From the NCBI GenBank assembly GCA_020849295.1, contig JADLGN010000033.1:1-64000 (forward strand): a DNA stretch of 64,000 bases. Reading direction: 5' to 3'. This document shows, piece by piece, positions 18,096 to 26,485 of the stretch (positions within the stretch are counted from its first letter, which is position 1; each line of letters opens with the position of its first letter). Under the pieces are notes generated by a model that was not told the origin of the DNA, searched no databases, and was given only the letters and a program-made list of their open reading frames with translations. Source of the stretch: Bacteroidia bacterium (lineage in GTDB: Bacteria; Bacteroidota; Bacteroidia; NS11-12g; UBA9320). The translations under genes and the position numbers were made by a program.

Positions 18096-18431
18096 TTACA
18101 CATCAAGCTCGATAGATGGGTCCCAAAAGACATTTTTAAAGTTCTGGATAGTATCATTTTTAATAATCAAACCTTCATTTTCAAGTAAAATTTTCATTTG
18201 CTCGGGGTTTGCAAAATGAGCTTTTCCTGTCAACATTCCGTTTCTGTTTACTACACGGTGTGCCGGTATTTTTTCAGTTAAAAAATGAGATTGATTTAAA
18301 GCCCAACCTACCATTCTGCTCGATTTTGCAGTACCTAAATATTTAGCAATTGCACCATAACTTGTAGCTCTTCCTTTTGGAATTAGCTTTACAACCTCAT
18401 AAACCGATTCGAAAAAACTTATTGATTCCAT
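18096..18431 (-). CDS. Alkyltransferase-like protein (ATL), Cys replaced by Ala
   Basis: 111 residues from ATG 18431; the open frame runs on upstream to 18512, but MESISFFESVYEVV fits the family start. It is the DNA-binding domain of O6-alkylguanine-DNA alkyltransferases: TSYGAIAKYLG helix, Arg finger in SSRMVG (Arg39), and an active-site loop reading IPAHRVVN where true enzymes have PCHRV. With Ala57 in place of the nucleophilic Cys it cannot accept the alkyl group. ATL proteins bind O6-alkylguanine and hand the lesion to nucleotide excision repair. It is divergent from the TlpA-like gene at 18524. Confidence 0.93.
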   Translation of the reverse strand: MESISFFESVYEVVKLIPKGRATSYGAIAKYLGTAKSSRMVGWALNQSHFLTEKIPAHRVVNRNGMLTGKAHFANPEQMKILLENEGLIIKNDTIQNFKNVFWDPSIELDV

Positions 18432-18495
18432 ACTTAGGCACAATTTTTGAATTTTATAAATTTTATAATTACAAAAATATGTTAACATCATTTTA

Positions 18496-18503
18496 TAAAT
18501 TTG
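18496..18503 (+). promoter_or_regulatory. -7 promoter box (TAAATTTG)
   Basis: TAAATTTGC, a perfect TAnnTTTG match, 20 bases before ATG 18524. It supports that start over the upstream in-frame ATGs, which would lie before the promoter. No -33 TTG at the usual spacing. Confidence 0.45.
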
Positions 18504-18523
18504 CATCTTCATTTAAAAATAAC

Positions 18524-19969
18524 ATGATTAAAAAAATATTTTTTCTATCAACAATATTAATTTTATCAAACACAGTTTTTTCTCAAGGGTATAAAATCAC
18601 TATAAAAATTAAAGGATTAAAGGCAAATTCAACTTGTTTGCTTGCAAACTACTATGCCGATAAAAATCAATTAAAAGACTCAGCAAAAACAGATAAAAAC
18701 GGAGTAATGGTTTTTAAGGGAAAAAACATTTTGCCTAATGGTATATATCTGCTTGTAACACCTGATCACAATTATTTTGAATTTGTAATTTCTAATAAAG
18801 AGCAAGAATTTACACTAGAAACTGATACACTTTTTGATATTGACAATTTTGTAATAAAAAACTCTGAAGAGAATCGTGTATTTTTTGATTTTAACAAATT
18901 TGCTAGTCAAAAATCAGTAGATTTTGAAGTTTTAAAAGAAAAAATGAAGTTTGCTAAAACCAAAAAAGATACTCTTAAAATTCAAGCTCAATACAGAGTT
19001 ATAGACAGTTTGATTCAAGACAAAAGAAAAACTCTGAGTGAAACAAACCCAACACTTTTTATATCAAAAATATACCGCTCGTTTATTGATGTTCCCACTC
19101 CAGAACCATTGCGCAAACCTGACGGCTCACTTGTTGATTCTAATTATAAATATAATTTTTATAAAAACCATTATTGGGATAATATAGATTTGGGCGAAGA
19201 CGGATTGTTGCGTTCACCTGTATTTCATAATAAATTGAAATATTTCTTTAGCAGTGTATTTGTACAAGTGCCTGATACAATTATAAAAGAAACAGATAAA
19301 CTACTAAAAAAAATAGAAACTGCAGGAGCTAAAGACTTATTCAGATATTCGGTTTCATGGATTACAAATCATTTTGAAGATTCAAAAATTGTTTGTATGG
19401 ACAAAGTGCTTCATTATATGGGTACTAATTATTATTGTGCCGGCAAAACACCTTGGGCTGATACAGCTATGGTAAGAAAAATGTGTGAACATATAGTAAA
19501 AATAAGACCTACACTTTGTGACGAAATTGCACCTCCTATTACAAACTTATTTGACAGTACTTACAATAAACAAATAGATTTGTATTCAATAAATTCACCA
19601 TTTATTGTTCTTATTTTTTGGGATCACCAGTGTGGACATTGCCAAAAATCTATGCCAAGACTAAATGTTCTTTACGACTCATTGAATAAAGCCGGACTAA
19701 AATTTGAAGTTTACTCAGTTTATACTCAAGACGACTGGGCAGGGTGGAAAAAATACTTAAAAGATCACAAACTTAAATACATAAATGTGGCAAATATGTA
19801 CGGAACAAGCACATATCGCCGTAATTATTTTTTCATTTCTACTCCTCAAATTTTTATACTTGACAAAGACAAAAGAATAAAACTAAAAGGTATTGATGTA
19901 GAAAACCTGCCAAATATTTTAGAGTTGTTGTACAAAGACGAAAAATTAAATTCTCACAAAAAGAAATAA
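18524..19969 (+). CDS. TlpA-like thiol-disulphide protein (DUF4369/DUF5106 type)
   Basis: 481 residues from ATG 18524, which opens a clear signal peptide (MIKKIFFLSTILILSN, cleavage near VFSQG); the open frame extends upstream but without coding character. Residues about 22-130 resemble the DUF4369 beta domain (YKITIKIKGLKANSTCLLANYY). A helical middle region (about 150-330) resembles DUF5106. The C-terminal thioredoxin domain carries CGHC (Cys370, Cys373) in LIFWDHQCGHC, with cis-Pro in ISTPQIFILD. It likely acts in the periplasm on disulphides. A -7 box at 18496 and a terminator at 19993 make it a single-gene unit. Confidence 0.88.
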   Translation: MIKKIFFLSTILILSNTVFSQGYKITIKIKGLKANSTCLLANYYADKNQLKDSAKTDKNGVMVFKGKNILPNGIYLLVTPDHNYFEFVISNKEQEFTLETDTLFDIDNFVIKNSEENRVFFDFNKFASQKSVDFEVLKEKMKFAKTKKDTLKIQAQYRVIDSLIQDKRKTLSETNPTLFISKIYRSFIDVPTPEPLRKPDGSLVDSNYKYNFYKNHYWDNIDLGEDGLLRSPVFHNKLKYFFSSVFVQVPDTIIKETDKLLKKIETAGAKDLFRYSVSWITNHFEDSKIVCMDKVLHYMGTNYYCAGKTPWADTAMVRKMCEHIVKIRPTLCDEIAPPITNLFDSTYNKQIDLYSINSPFIVLIFWDHQCGHCQKSMPRLNVLYDSLNKAGLKFEVYSVYTQDDWAGWKKYLKDHKLKYINVANMYGTSTYRRNYFFISTPQIFILDKDKRIKLKGIDVENLPNILELLYKDEKLNSHKKK

Positions 19970-19974
19970 ATTTG
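19967..19974 (+). promoter_or_regulatory. Possible -7 box (TAAATTTG) overlapping a stop codon
   Basis: TAAATTTG overlaps the TAA stop of the TlpA-like gene and lies 57 bases before the M1 peptidase start. If active, its transcript would carry the hairpin at 19993-20021 in its leader. The match may be chance, since any TAA followed by ATTTG creates it. Confidence 0.3.
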
Positions 19975-19992
19975 TAAATATCTTTAAAATTT

Positions 19993-20027
19993 AAAGCCTA
20001 CAAATTACATTCGTAGGCTTTATTTTT
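19993..20027 (+). terminator. Terminator hairpin abutting the next start codon
   Basis: AAAGCCTAC (19993-20001) pairs with GTAGGCTTT (20013-20021), then ATTTTTAT. It ends the TlpA-like transcript, yet ATG of the M1 gene is only 10 bases after the stem, so the hairpin would lie in that gene's leader unless transcription starts inside it. Confidence 0.75.
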
Positions 20028-20031
20028 ATAT

Positions 20032-22470
20032 ATGAAAATCATAAAATTAGTAATTATGCTTTCTGTTTTTGCCTTATATGGCAATGCACAAAATGATGTA
20101 AAAACCTATATTAACGATCCGTACGACCACTCTCGTGAGCACTCTGCCGACATAACAAATATGAAAGTTGAAGTTTCGTTTGATTGCCCAAATGGCAAAG
20201 TTACAGGTAAGGTTACTCATACTTTTATAGCATTAAGGAACAATATTGATACATTATTTTTTGATGCCCCTCAAATAAAAATACTATCAGCAATTATAGA
20301 CGGTAAAGAGTGTAAATTTAGTACAAATACAGATGGGGTTACGGTTTACTTTAATCAAAAATTATCAAGTGAAAATATATACAATCTCACATTTACTTAC
20401 GAAGCTACTCCTAAAAGAGGAATTTATTTTATAGGTTGGAAAAATCAAAACATTACTGATGCACGAAATCAAACCAGAAAACAAATATGGACTCAAGGGC
20501 AAGGCATAGACAATCGACACTGGATACCGATGTACGACAATATGAATGATAAATTTACAACAGAAACCATAGTTACTTTTGACAAAGAATACAACGTACT
20601 TTCAAATGGAATATTGAAAAGCGTAAAAAACAAAAATGACAAAACTAAAATTTGGCATTATGCAATGACAAAACCTCATGCCGGATACTTGCTAATGCTT
20701 GCAATTGATAAATATTCTGTTAAAAAAACAAAAACAAAAACAGGTGTACCTGTATCGTTCTGGTATTATCCTGAGTTGCCGGAAAAAGTAGAACCTACGA
20801 GTATTCATACTGAAAAAATAATAGAATTTTTTGAGTCGGAAACCGGAATTGCATATCCTTGGGAAAGCTATTCGCAAGTTATGGTTCAAGATTTTATTTA
20901 TGGAGCAATGGAAAATACAACTGCTACAGTTTTTGGCGATTTTTTTAATGTTGATAGCAAAGCCTTTGAAGACAGAAATTATATAAGTGTAAATGCTCAC
21001 GAACTTGCACATCAATGGTTTGGAGATTTGATAACAGCCCGTACAGGAACAGATGCTTGGCTTCAAGAAAGTTTTGCAACATTTTATTCAAAGCGATTTT
21101 TTAGTTTAATAGAAGGCTCAGACAAAGAAAAATTTATAAACAAACAAGAAATTATTTCTGCCATTAAAGCTTCAGAAAATGATAATTTTCCAATAAGACA
21201 TTCGTCGGGAGGAACTTCAAGAGTGTACCAAAAAGGCAGTTCTGTTCTAAGTATGTTGCGTTACGTTATGGGAGATGAAGCATTTAAGAAAACTATTAAA
21301 TATTATCTTACACAATATTCTTATAAAAATGTAGAATCAAAAGATCTCGAAAAATCTATTCAAGATGCAACCGGATTAAACCTTGATTGGTTTTTTGACC
21401 AGTGGATATATCGAGGAGGCGAGCCACATTACAAAATATCATATAACAAAGTAGAAGGATTTACAAATATTAATGTTGAGCAAATTCATAAAATAAATGA
21501 ATTAATTAAAGTGTTTAAAATGCCAATAAATTTTGCTGTTTATTATAAAGATGGAAGTGTATCAAGAAAACAATTTTGGATTGATAAACAAACTCAAACT
21601 GTAGCTATTCCTAATGAATACAACAAGCAAATAGCTTTTGTACTTTTTGATGAAAATTGTGAAATCACAAAAAAAGTAACCTTTAATAAAAGCAATGAAG
21701 AACTGCTTGCTCAATTTTTAGAAGCAGACAGTATGATAGATAGATATGACGCATTACTTGAATTGAAAAACACAAAAACAGAAACAAAAAGAATTGCACT
21801 GATTGAAGCCTATAAGCGTGAAAAATTTGTACCAATTAAAGCTGAAATTATAGCACAACTTGCTATTGACGAAAGTTCGCAAGATTTTTTAGTTTCTGAA
21901 GCGGCAGGATTTAATTCTGAAATTGCAAAACCATTTATAAATAATATAAAGAATATAGCACCTGACTTAAAGAAAATTCTTGTTAGGTACATAGAAACGG
22001 GTTCTTACGATATTATTGAAAAGTCATTATTAAGGCTGTGTTCTGATTTTAAAAATGAAGCAATAGATTACTTAAAGAAAATTGAAGATTTATATATAAA
22101 TAAAAAAATATATGGTCAAAATAATAACTTGTATATAAAATTTCTAGAACTTTCAGTTTTGAACAATTACAATGCAATTGAAAATACTGCTACACTCGAA
22201 CAGTTATCGTCAGATTTATATGAGTTCCGTACCAGAATAGCTGCAATGGAAGCACTAAAAAGACTTGGAATTTGCAATCAATCTTCAATTTCAAAAATGC
22301 TTGATGCTGCACTTAGCAACAACGGGCGGCTGGCTGCTCCAGCCAAAAATATCCTTAAATATTTTGCTGAACAAAGCAAGTATAGAATATTAATAAAAGA
22401 TAGCATTGATAAAACAAATTCTTATACTGACGCAGACAAAAAAATTTTTAAAGATGGCGGGTTTTATTAA
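20032..22470 (+). CDS. Secreted M1-family metallopeptidase
   Basis: 812 residues with a signal peptide (MKIIKLVIMLSVFALYGNAQ). M1 signatures are all present: GAMEN at 291-295, zinc motif HELAH (His323, Glu324, His327) and the third ligand Glu346 (WLQESFATF), with a further Tyr in the VYQKGSSVLSML region. After the catalytic domain (to about 475) there is a long helical C-terminal part like the ERAP/TAF2 repeats. It should be a zinc aminopeptidase in the periplasm or outside the cell, cutting N-terminal residues from peptides. No T9SS sorting domain is present. The lipoprotein gene follows after a few bases. Confidence 0.95.
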   Translation: MKIIKLVIMLSVFALYGNAQNDVKTYINDPYDHSREHSADITNMKVEVSFDCPNGKVTGKVTHTFIALRNNIDTLFFDAPQIKILSAIIDGKECKFSTNTDGVTVYFNQKLSSENIYNLTFTYEATPKRGIYFIGWKNQNITDARNQTRKQIWTQGQGIDNRHWIPMYDNMNDKFTTETIVTFDKEYNVLSNGILKSVKNKNDKTKIWHYAMTKPHAGYLLMLAIDKYSVKKTKTKTGVPVSFWYYPELPEKVEPTSIHTEKIIEFFESETGIAYPWESYSQVMVQDFIYGAMENTTATVFGDFFNVDSKAFEDRNYISVNAHELAHQWFGDLITARTGTDAWLQESFATFYSKRFFSLIEGSDKEKFINKQEIISAIKASENDNFPIRHSSGGTSRVYQKGSSVLSMLRYVMGDEAFKKTIKYYLTQYSYKNVESKDLEKSIQDATGLNLDWFFDQWIYRGGEPHYKISYNKVEGFTNINVEQIHKINELIKVFKMPINFAVYYKDGSVSRKQFWIDKQTQTVAIPNEYNKQIAFVLFDENCEITKKVTFNKSNEELLAQFLEADSMIDRYDALLELKNTKTETKRIALIEAYKREKFVPIKAEIIAQLAIDESSQDFLVSEAAGFNSEIAKPFINNIKNIAPDLKKILVRYIETGSYDIIEKSLLRLCSDFKNEAIDYLKKIEDLYINKKIYGQNNNLYIKFLELSVLNNYNAIENTATLEQLSSDLYEFRTRIAAMEALKRLGICNQSSISKMLDAALSNNGRLAAPAKNILKYFAEQSKYRILIKDSIDKTNSYTDADKKIFKDGGFY

Positions 22471-22491
22471 ACCTTGCAATATTTTGTGAAT

Positions 22492-23151
22492 ATGACAAAA
22501 TCATTATTATTATTAATGCTACTAACATGTCTTTCGTCATGTTTTGAGATTTTAGAAGATATTAGTTTTAAAAAAAACGGTTCAGGAACTTTTAAATATG
22601 TTATTAATTTAAGTGAAAGTAAAACAGAAATAAACTCACTAATGAAACTTGACAGTAACTCAGGTTTTAAAATACCCAAAATAAAAGAAATAAATGATAA
22701 ACTGAATAAAGTAGAGCAAACATTAAAAAACTCAGAAGGGCTTAGCAATATTATTGTTAAACGCGATTTTAAAAACTGGATTTTTGAAGTAAAAACCGAC
22801 TTTGACAATTGTCAAAATCTTGAAAAAGGTATAAGTAATTCATTGAATAATATTGACAAAAGAAGCAAATTAATTCTTAATAATATTTTTAGATTTGAAA
22901 CTAATAAAATGCAAAGAAACACAACAGAAATTGACAAAACAGAAATTAAAAAAATGAATAAAAATACTGTTAAAAAAATATTTTCTAAAGCAAAATACAC
23001 CGCTATTTACAGGTTTGAAAACACGATAGAAACTTACAGTAACAAAAACTCAAAAATTTCGGCAAGCAAAAATGCAATAATGATAAGTTGTAATTTGCTA
23101 AATTTAATAAACGGAAAAGAAACTATATCAAACATTATAACAATAAAATAA
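22492..23151 (+). CDS. Hypothetical lipoprotein
   Basis: 219 residues from ATG 22492 (a TTG six codons upstream is less likely). Residues 1-18 are a lipoprotein signal ending in LSSC. The rest is a mixed domain beginning with FEILEDISFKKNGSGTFKYVINLSE, a pattern of strand and turn seen in several Bacteroidetes lipoproteins of unknown function, and then Lys/Asn-rich helices. It follows the M1 peptidase closely, and its stop codon is immediately followed by the ATG of the next gene, so the three are probably one operon. Confidence 0.8.
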   Translation: MTKSLLLLMLLTCLSSCFEILEDISFKKNGSGTFKYVINLSESKTEINSLMKLDSNSGFKIPKIKEINDKLNKVEQTLKNSEGLSNIIVKRDFKNWIFEVKTDFDNCQNLEKGISNSLNNIDKRSKLILNNIFRFETNKMQRNTTEIDKTEIKKMNKNTVKKIFSKAKYTAIYRFENTIETYSNKNSKISASKNAIMISCNLLNLINGKETISNIITIK

Positions 23152-25179
23152 ATGAAAAAATATCTAATTTTAATTTTATTATTAATTTCAATCATTGCCC
23201 ATTCGCAAACTCCCGAAAAACTCGTACCTGCAAATGCTGACTTTGTAATTTCGATAAATCTTGCATCTCTTTCACAAAAAATTAATTTTAATGATTTGGG
23301 AAATTACTCCTTTTTACAAAATAAAAATAAAGACAATACGGTAAATACACAGGCTTTTATTAAAGAATTATTTAGGATGCCTGAAAAAGCCGGTTTTAAT
23401 GTAAAAGGAAAAATTTTGTTATTTAGCGAAAACCACGACTCAATAAGTAATTTTACTTATGTTGTTTCAATAACAAATAATAAACTTTTTAAAAAACGAG
23501 TAACTGAAATATTGGGGACAATAAAAAATGAATTGAAATTTTCTAAATACGGTAAATTCGAAATATTAAATTACAACAACAGTTTAAGTATTTCTTGTTC
23601 AAAAAATGTAGCATTGATTTCAATATGGAGCCGTCCATACTACTACTCATACAATGACGAAGAGCTTTATAACATAGAAAGAAACAAAGTAATTAATATT
23701 ATAGACAGTATTAGATATTCAAAAAACCAAATTCCACCGGATTTAAACGAAGTAATTAAATCTGACACTATATTGGATAAAAAAAATGAGGAAAATTTTG
23801 ACTCAAATGAAATAATTGATTCTACTGTAATAGAAGAAGTATTGCCAGACGTGCCTTATTACGATTACGATTATAGTAATGATTCATTAATTAAGCAATT
23901 TGAAAGAAACTGGACAGCTAAACTAAGAGAAAAGGAAGCAAAATTTTGGCATTTGCATGATGAAAAAATGTCTCAAAACCATATAAAGTTATTTACACAA
24001 AAAAATAACACACAAATGATAGCAGACAAGGGATTTGCCGATGTTTATAATACAGGAAATGATTTTACCCTGTGGATACCATTAAGTGTTTACTCAAAAA
24101 AACTAATTTCGATGTTTGATAAGAGAAAAAATTATTATCAAAATAATGATACAGCAAAAAATAAGAAAGAAATTGTTGTTGAAAAACAAAACACACTCTC
24201 TGAATTATTTGATAACAATAAGTTTTTTGGAATTGGAAACTTTGAAAAAGGTAAAATAGAAATGAATTTTAATTTCGAATTCAATAATAAATTAAAAGCT
24301 CATATTGAAAAGATAAATAACGGCAATATAAATCCTGAATTTTTCAAATATATTAAATCTGATAATCTTATGGGACTTACCTGTATGAGTATAAATGTAG
24401 AAGCATGGTCAGATTTTTACATTGATATTTTTAAAAGGGCTATAGAAAGCAACAATAATGCAGATAAAAAATTTGCAATTGGGCTTGAATTACTTGATTT
24501 GTTTATAAACAAAGATGTAATTTTTCACACTTTTAAAGGTGATGCTGCACTTGCATTTACCGGAATGAAATCTTATCTTAAAACATTCAATACGTGGGAG
24601 TATGATTCTTTAACTTTTGAGAGCCGAATTGTACAGCAAACCAAAACTAAATATATTCCTGAGTTTGTATATATTCTCACAATTGAGAATAAGTCAAATC
24701 TCGATAAAATTATTTCATTGCTAAACCGACTTGAAGCTATAAAAGAAAACGGTAAAAATATTTGGACTATTAATTCAGGTAAAAATGAAATAGACAGTAG
24801 CTTTTTTATTGTTACCAAAGACAATTTGTTCTTTATAACTAATGATAAAAAGCTTGCTAAAGAACAAATTTACGGAAACCTTTCATCAACAAGGGTAGTT
24901 GCAAATACATACAATTCGTATTTATCAAGTTCAAGTTTTGGTTTTTGGGACGCTTCAATAATGTTTAAACTTATGGCAGAAAACAATGAAACCAAAGAAT
25001 TTGGCAATTCTGCATTTCTTAATAAACTTGGCGAAAAAATTAACAATGGATTTTATTATGCCAAACCAATAAAATCTAACCAAAGTGAAACATCTGTTTC
25101 GATTGAACTTAAAAACCGAGAAAACAGTAGTTTACTTGAAATTTTAAACTTATTCGATGATTTGAATAAGATTAAATAA
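23152..25179 (+). CDS. Secreted protein, DUF4836-like
   Basis: 675 residues with a signal peptide (MKKYLILILLLISIIAHSQ). The start of the mature part (LVPANADFVISINLASLSQKI) and the repeated ferredoxin-like strand/helix pattern resemble the DUF4836-type Bacteroidetes proteins of unknown function. An Asp/Glu/Tyr-rich linker (about residues 195-260, including PDVPYYDYDYSND) separates two halves. The start codon directly follows the upstream stop. I see no catalytic motif and no sorting domain. Its first 130 residues align by eye with the next gene's product (PANADFVISIN against PKDVSFCITIN; AGFNVKGKILLF against SGFNPLGNFVVF). Confidence 0.75.
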   Translation: MKKYLILILLLISIIAHSQTPEKLVPANADFVISINLASLSQKINFNDLGNYSFLQNKNKDNTVNTQAFIKELFRMPEKAGFNVKGKILLFSENHDSISNFTYVVSITNNKLFKKRVTEILGTIKNELKFSKYGKFEILNYNNSLSISCSKNVALISIWSRPYYYSYNDEELYNIERNKVINIIDSIRYSKNQIPPDLNEVIKSDTILDKKNEENFDSNEIIDSTVIEEVLPDVPYYDYDYSNDSLIKQFERNWTAKLREKEAKFWHLHDEKMSQNHIKLFTQKNNTQMIADKGFADVYNTGNDFTLWIPLSVYSKKLISMFDKRKNYYQNNDTAKNKKEIVVEKQNTLSELFDNNKFFGIGNFEKGKIEMNFNFEFNNKLKAHIEKINNGNINPEFFKYIKSDNLMGLTCMSINVEAWSDFYIDIFKRAIESNNNADKKFAIGLELLDLFINKDVIFHTFKGDAALAFTGMKSYLKTFNTWEYDSLTFESRIVQQTKTKYIPEFVYILTIENKSNLDKIISLLNRLEAIKENGKNIWTINSGKNEIDSSFFIVTKDNLFFITNDKKLAKEQIYGNLSSTRVVANTYNSYLSSSSFGFWDASIMFKLMAENNETKEFGNSAFLNKLGEKINNGFYYAKPIKSNQSETSVSIELKNRENSSLLEILNLFDDLNKIK

Positions 25180-25221
25180 AATTACATTATAAAATTTTAT
25201 AGTATTATTGTTTTTGTTTTA

Positions 25222-25243
25222 AATAAAAACGCATGTTTTTATT
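25222..25243 (+). terminator. A/T hairpin directly before a start codon
   Basis: AATAAAAAC (25222-25230), loop GCAT, GTTTTTATT (25235-25243); ATG of the next gene is at 25247. It could be a weak terminator for the gene ending at 25179 or a leader structure occluding the start. All but one of the nine pairs are A-T, so stability is low. Confidence 0.4.
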
Positions 25244-25246
25244 GCT

Positions 25247-26485
25247 ATGAAAAAGAAAATTATATATATCATTTTTGGGCTTTTTGTATTGGCAATAGTC
25301 GGATATTTTATATATACATTTTACATATCAAGAATAGATGTTTTAACACACATACCTAAAGATGTAAGCTTTTGTATAACCATAAACAAGAAAAAAATAT
25401 CAGAAGAAATTACATATCTTGATTTATTAAAAAGAGATACTCTGGTAAAAACGGCAAAAAGCGGAATTATTGTTCAAACACAAAAGATAATAGACGTCTC
25501 TGGGTTTAATCCACTCGGTAATTTTGTAGTTTTTGGCAAGAATACTTATTATTCTGTTGCTTGGTGCGGAGTTTCTAAAAAAGCTTTTTATAATTATCTA
25601 AAAAAGAAAAATCAAAAAATTGTTACAAATAAAAATTTCGAATATACTGTATTAAAAAACAATTATTTTCTATGTTTTGATTGGCCTATGATATTATTAA
25701 GCAACAAAATGCCTGATGTCCAAAACGGATTTTTTTCGAATAATTCAAATAAACTATCTACAGATGAACTAAAAGATGAGACAAATAAAAAAAGTACAAT
25801 TTATGGTTTTATAAAACCTGATACTAATTTATTTCCACTTTTAAATATTCTTCCAATAAAAGAAAAAGCATTTATATCAATAAATATAAGTGAAGATGAA
25901 ACTATAATAAGTCTGATACAAAAAAATTACAAACCAAATGGTAATAATTTTATACCCGAAATTAACCAAAAATGTATAATGAAATTGAGCTGTCCATGGG
26001 TTTTTAGTAATATTGATTCATTTAAAATTTTACCTTCAGAAATTAAAAATTCTTTTAAAAATATTATGGCTAAACCAGTAAATCATGTGAATTTAGAAGT
26101 ATTGGATACTATAACATCAAACGAGCAAGTGATTACTTACGATATGGATGCTGATTTTAAGCTTACTCAAAAAATCAATGTAAGGCAAAAAGTTTATCCT
26201 GGCTTATATTTAGAGCTTTTTAAAAACAAAACAGATAGTGTAAATGCTGTGATAAAAAGCGATTTTTTTAAGTTTAACTTATATGAAACGCCGAATTCAT
26301 ACATCTTAAAAAGTGGTGAAAAATCATTTAAAACTTTGCCATTTTGTTACCTATACGCAAATGTAGAATTATTGCAATATGACCCTTTCTGGAAAAATTA
26401 TTGTATTTCGGCAATAAAAAAAATAATTATTTTTACTTCTGCTCAAAAAAAGGGTAGCAAAATAAAAATAAAAATTACCTATTAA
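25247..26485 (+). CDS. Membrane-anchored protein, distant paralogue of the preceding gene
   Basis: 412 residues. One N-terminal membrane helix (IIYIIFGLFVLAIVGYFIYTF, about 4-25) without a cleavage site suggests an inner-membrane anchor with a periplasmic body. The body begins LTHIPKDVSFCITINKKKISEEI, matching the start of the mature part of the upstream protein, and later shares the SGFNPLGNFVVFGK pattern. No known domain is recognised with confidence. Its stop shares TTAA (26482-26485) with the converging beta-helix gene. An A/T hairpin sits just before its ATG. Confidence 0.75.
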   Translation: MKKKIIYIIFGLFVLAIVGYFIYTFYISRIDVLTHIPKDVSFCITINKKKISEEITYLDLLKRDTLVKTAKSGIIVQTQKIIDVSGFNPLGNFVVFGKNTYYSVAWCGVSKKAFYNYLKKKNQKIVTNKNFEYTVLKNNYFLCFDWPMILLSNKMPDVQNGFFSNNSNKLSTDELKDETNKKSTIYGFIKPDTNLFPLLNILPIKEKAFISINISEDETIISLIQKNYKPNGNNFIPEINQKCIMKLSCPWVFSNIDSFKILPSEIKNSFKNIMAKPVNHVNLEVLDTITSNEQVITYDMDADFKLTQKINVRQKVYPGLYLELFKNKTDSVNAVIKSDFFKFNLYETPNSYILKSGEKSFKTLPFCYLYANVELLQYDPFWKNYCISAIKKIIIFTSAQKKGSKIKIKITY

